From assembly GCA_003156795.1 (NCBI GenBank), contig PMHU01000222.1, positions 1-7,476 of the forward strand: a stretch of 7,476 nt of DNA, given 5' to 3'. Each line of letters begins with the position of its first letter. Position 1 is the first letter of the stretch. The stretch is from Acidimicrobiaceae bacterium (GTDB taxonomy: Bacteria; Actinomycetota; Acidimicrobiia; Acidimicrobiales; Palsa-688). The notes under the pieces were generated by a model that worked only from the letters and a program-made list of their open reading frames with translations, had not been told where the DNA came from and searched no databases. The position numbers and the translations under genes were made by a program. Shown here in pieces: positions 5,032 to 7,476 of this stretch.

Positions 5032-6735
5032 CTACGTATCCCGAGCGGTACAGGCCTTGACGGCATCCTGCACACTGGGGAAGAGCTGATCTACGCCTAG
5101 GTCCTTTAGGAGCCCGCTGCGCTTGAGGTTCTGGTGGACCAGATGCGACGATCGGGCGAGGCAGAGCCTCACTCCACGATCCCGGAGTTCGGTGTTGAGT
5201 TGGTCGAGCGTTCGGGCTCCGGTGTAGTCGATGTCGGATATGCCGTCTGCGTCGAGAACGAGAGCGTGCACCGGTTGGGGTGAGGAGTTGATCACCTTGC
5301 GTACCCTGGCGACGACGAAGTTGGCATTGCCGTACCACAGCGGGGCGTAGAGCATATATACGAGCACGCCGGCGACCTGCTCGGTTGGCTGGCCGATGTC
5401 GACCGGCATCCAATGATCCGTGCCGGGTTCGCGGCCGAGCACGGCGTCTCGGGGTCGGGCCGTGAGACGGACCCGCTGCGCCATGGCCAACACGATGGCC
5501 ACGACGACGCCCTGCTCGATCCCGACCAAGCCGACGACCAGCAACGTGACTGCGGCGATCGCGAACTCGATGCGATCAAAGCGAAGGATCCGACGCAGCT
5601 CGCCGACGCGCAGGAGCCGGGTCGCCACGAAGATCAAGATGGCGCCGAGGGTGGGATCGGGCAGATCCTTGAGTACCCCCGAAGCGAACACGACCGCTAC
5701 CACCACGGCCGCGGCGACGAGGCTGGAGGCTTGGGATCGACCCCCCGAGGCCGCGACCACTGCACTTCGGGGCGGGCTGGCGTTGACCGCGAAAGACGCC
5801 GTCAGCCCGGCGAGCAGGTTCCCAGCGCCCAAGGCCACCAGATCCCGATTGAAGTCGTCGATCTCGGGATCGTCACTCACCGACGATCGCGCCGTGGCGG
5901 CGGTCTGCACGACGCAGACGAACGCGACCGTGAGCGCCGGCGCAGCCAAGCGGCGGATATCGGCTAGTGATGCGGACGGGCTGCGGAAGGAAGGGAGGCC
6001 GGCGTGGATCGACCCCACCAAGTGCACGCCGCGGGCTTTGAGGCCGAGCCCGACGACGGCCGCGATCGACAGAGCCAGCCCCATGAGCGCACCTGGGGCC
6101 CTGCGGTCGATGCGCTCCGCCCCGACGACGACGACGAGGACCCCGGCTGCAATAGCTAGAGCCCATCCATTCACGTCGTTCCGCTGATCGAATACCGCTC
6201 GCAGCCGACCGAAAGTGGTGGTCCCTCCGCCTGGGAGCCCCATAACGGTCGGAAGCTGGCGGACGAGGATCTCCACGGCGATCCCGGCCAGCACGCCGAT
6301 GACCACCGGCGCAGGTAGGAAGTCTGCGATCCAGCCGAGTCGCAACAGGCCGACCGCGGCGACGAGCGCCCCGACGACCAACGCCAGGACCATGACCAGG
6401 TCTGCGTATCTCGGAGTCCCCGCTGCCGCGATCGTGGCCACTCCGACGGCAAAAATGGGGGTGATGGTCGAGTCCGCTCCGACGGACATCCGGCGGTTGG
6501 ACCCCAGAAGAGCGAAGGCGACCGAACCCGCCAGGAAGGCGTACAACCCGACGACCGCGGGCAGGTTTGCCAGCCGAGCCGTCGCCATCTGCTCTGGCAC
6601 GGCGATCGCAGCCAGCGTCAATCCGGCAACCAGGTCCGGCCCGACCCATGAGCGCCGGTAGTGGCGCAGCGTCGGCGGGACCAGCGACGGGCGCACGTGC
6701 CTTGTTAGCACTCGGGTGGCTCTCGCTCGGGCCAA
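5032..6735 (-). CDS. SulP family inorganic anion transporter with C-terminal STAS domain
   Basis: SulP (SLC26-like) membrane proteins move sulfate, bicarbonate or dicarboxylates. The 567-aa length is normal. The N-terminus carries the family entry signature HYRRSWVGPDLVAGLTLAAIAVPEQM (split: HYRRSW 25-30, PDLVAGL 33-39, AVPEQMA 45-51), then LLGSNRRMSVGADSTITPIF (77-96), equivalent to the conserved anion-site loop. Later comes LGAGNLLAGLTASFAVNASP with PRSAVVAASGG. About 10-12 hydrophobic segments span residues 34-430. A cytoplasmic STAS domain follows from about 446, with APLWYGNANF and SDIDYTGARTL. The start is uncertain: TTG 6735 has GGGAG six bases ahead, while GTG 6711 and GTG 6696 are in-frame alternatives, all upstream of the conserved region. 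No sulfate-assimilation or carbonic anhydrase gene is adjacent, so the substrate cannot be assigned. It is divergent from the VOC gene. Confidence 0.94.
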   Translation of the reverse strand: MARARATRVLTRHVRPSLVPPTLRHYRRSWVGPDLVAGLTLAAIAVPEQMATARLANLPAVVGLYAFLAGSVAFALLGSNRRMSVGADSTITPIFAVGVATIAAAGTPRYADLVMVLALVVGALVAAVGLLRLGWIADFLPAPVVIGVLAGIAVEILVRQLPTVMGLPGGGTTTFGRLRAVFDQRNDVNGWALAIAAGVLVVVVGAERIDRRAPGALMGLALSIAAVVGLGLKARGVHLVGSIHAGLPSFRSPSASLADIRRLAAPALTVAFVCVVQTAATARSSVSDDPEIDDFNRDLVALGAGNLLAGLTASFAVNASPPRSAVVAASGGRSQASSLVAAAVVVAVVFASGVLKDLPDPTLGAILIFVATRLLRVGELRRILRFDRIEFAIAAVTLLVVGLVGIEQGVVVAIVLAMAQRVRLTARPRDAVLGREPGTDHWMPVDIGQPTEQVAGVLVYMLYAPLWYGNANFVVARVRKVINSSPQPVHALVLDADGISDIDYTGARTLDQLNTELRDRGVRLCLARSSHLVHQNLKRSGLLKDLGVDQLFPSVQDAVKACTARDT

Positions 6736-6795
6736 TCGCGGCTCCCGACGAACGGCGTCACCCGGATGCCGTTACCACTGCGGGAAGATGTGGGC

Positions 6796-7179
6796 ATGAT
6801 TACCAGTACCCACGCCATCATTTATGCAGAGGACCCCGACAAGGCGCGGGCGTTCTTCCGGGACGTGCTCGAGCTCCCTTACGTCGACGCCCACGGAGGC
6901 TGGCTCATCTTCAAGTTGCCTCCTGCCGAGCTCGGAATACACCCCGCCGGTGATAACGGTGACCCCGACGCGGCTTCGCCGAGCGGGCACCACGAGCTCT
7001 ACCTGATGTGCGATGACATCGAAGCCACCGTCGCCGATCTGACCGCGAAGGGTGTGGAGTTCACCGCTTCCGTGCAGCAACAGGGGTTCGGCCTGCTCGC
7101 TCGGTTGCGGGTACCCGGCGCCGGGGAGATCGGCATCTACCAGCCGAGGCACGCCACCGCCTACGAGCTCGACGGCTGA
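6796..7179 (+). CDS. VOC superfamily (glyoxalase/dioxygenase fold) protein
   Basis: VOC proteins are small two-module beta-alpha-beta-beta-beta folds that bind a divalent metal and act as lyases, isomerases, dioxygenases or drug-binding resistance proteins. This 127-aa protein has the family opening THAIIYAEDPDKARAFFRDVL (5-25, strand then helix) and second module HHELYLMCDDIEATVADLTAKG (65-86). It ends GAGEIGIYQPRH (108-119). Potential metal ligands are His6, Glu45, His65 or His66, and Glu111, in the spacing expected of VOC metal sites. The length is that of a single-chain glyoxalase-like domain. I chose ATG 6796 because it starts at the first strand and has a weak GGGAAG eight bases upstream; an in-frame ATG at 6766 would add ten residues with no family resemblance. 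The substrate cannot be predicted. The gene is divergent from SulP and converges on the membrane protein gene. Confidence 0.88.
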   Translation: MITSTHAIIYAEDPDKARAFFRDVLELPYVDAHGGWLIFKLPPAELGIHPAGDNGDPDAASPSGHHELYLMCDDIEATVADLTAKGVEFTASVQQQGFGLLARLRVPGAGEIGIYQPRHATAYELDG

Positions 7180-7186
7180 CCCAGCC

Positions 7187-7215
7187 CCGGGCGGGTCGGC
7201 GCCTAGTCCGCCCGG
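7187..7215. terminator. 8-bp hairpin in the VOC / membrane-protein convergent gap
   Basis: CCGGGCGG (7187-7194) and CCGCCCGG (7208-7215) form a perfect 8-bp GC stem with a 13-base loop, eight bases after the VOC stop. It includes the TAG stop (7205-7203) of the opposing gene, so it could end transcription from both sides. No T-tract follows. Confidence 0.4.
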
Positions 7216-7476
7216 CCGGCAGGTCCGTCGGGATCCTCGTCCGGCCGCTTGGCCTCGGCGGCCATGTCGGAGAGGGCGCGTCGGCCCGCCTTTAGACCGG
7301 AGCCACGGGGGACCCTCAGCGATATGTAGGCGGCGGCGCCGGCCGGGATCGGTAGCCAGAAGTTGATCAACCGGTAGCTGATGACGCCCAGGATCGCGGT
7401 GGCCTTGGGCACGTGGAAGCCGACCAGGGTCGGGATGAGCACCCCTTCGACCACCCCCAGCCCCGAGGGGGTGATC
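7203..7476 (-). CDS. C-terminus of a UPF0104/LPG-synthase-TM (YbhN-like) flippase-like membrane protein, partial
   Basis: The gene runs in from beyond the right edge; only its last 90 codons are visible. They begin ITPSGLGVVEG (window edge to about 7446), matching the conserved P-x-GLGVVE motif of the lysylphosphatidylglycerol synthase transmembrane domain family (MprF N-terminal half, YbhN, UPF0104). Then comes a helix with the family-typical AILGVISYRLINFWLPIPAG segment. A charged cytoplasmic tail (RRALSDMAAEAKRPDEDPDG) ends the protein. The tail has no LPG-synthetase catalytic domain after the membrane part, so this is the stand-alone flippase-like form and not a full bifunctional MprF. 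Members are implicated in lipid translocation or envelope maintenance, but most are uncharacterised. A GTG at 7454 is internal, not the start. Confidence 0.82.
   Translation of the reverse strand, partial: ITPSGLGVVEGVLIPTLVGFHVPKATAILGVISYRLINFWLPIPAGAAAYISLRVPRGSGLKAGRRALSDMAAEAKRPDEDPDGPAGRAD

Noticed and set aside
4490..5413. 307-codon minus-strand open frame over the MpaB and SulP ends
   Set aside because: It overlaps two well-supported genes and its product is Arg-rich low-complexity without motifs.
5420..6187. 255-codon plus-strand open frame inside SulP
   Set aside because: Thr/Ala/Arg-rich antisense shadow of the SulP membrane domain.
7203..7454. Complete 83-aa small membrane protein starting at GTG 7454
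   Set aside because: The frame stays open upstream to the edge and the residues before the GTG complete the conserved PSGLGVVEG motif, so it is the C-terminus of a larger protein.
1..7476. A multi-gene defence, biosynthetic or mobile system
   Set aside because: No nuclease, transposase, integrase, toxin-antitoxin pair, CRISPR repeat or biosynthetic enzyme set is seen; the genes alternate in strand and belong to unrelated functions.

Overview
The window is high-GC DNA carrying seven complete protein genes, the 3' end of an eighth, and possibly the first codons of a ninth. Actinobacteria-like features are the strong G/C bias, use of GTG and TTG starts, and at least two genes whose start codon lies exactly where a TANNNT -10 element would place the transcription start (leaderless mRNAs). 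I infer a chromosome of an actinomycetotal bacterium. I cannot name a genus. No mobile element, tRNA, rRNA or CRISPR array is visible.

Layout: xdhC-like (-, 21-1058) is divergent from a pncA-like nicotinamidase (+, 1115-1693). That gene converges on a CzcD-type cation efflux gene (-, 1739-2659), which follows a long coiled-coil protein gene on the same strand (-, 2708-3856). A 171-bp divergent gap leads to an MpaB/DUF2236 family oxygenase gene (+, 4028-4957). This converges on a SulP-STAS anion transporter (-, 5032-6735), which is divergent from a small VOC/glyoxalase-fold protein (+, 6796-7179). The last gene (-, 7203 to beyond 7476) is the C-terminus of a UPF0104/LPG-synthase-type membrane protein. 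A possible partial gene (1-21) starts on the stop codon of xdhC.

Head-to-head and tail-to-tail pairs alternate almost throughout, so most genes probably form their own transcription units, with short hairpins at several of the gene ends. Their functions (molybdenum-hydroxylase maturation, NAD salvage, metal efflux, anion transport, envelope or redox enzymes) do not make one pathway. This looks like ordinary chromosomal housekeeping and accessory content, not a defence or mobile island.

The least explained element is the coiled-coil protein. It has a 15-residue triplicated Glu/Gln-rich linker encoded around an 8-G run, and its start region overlaps a possible 9-codon upstream ORF.
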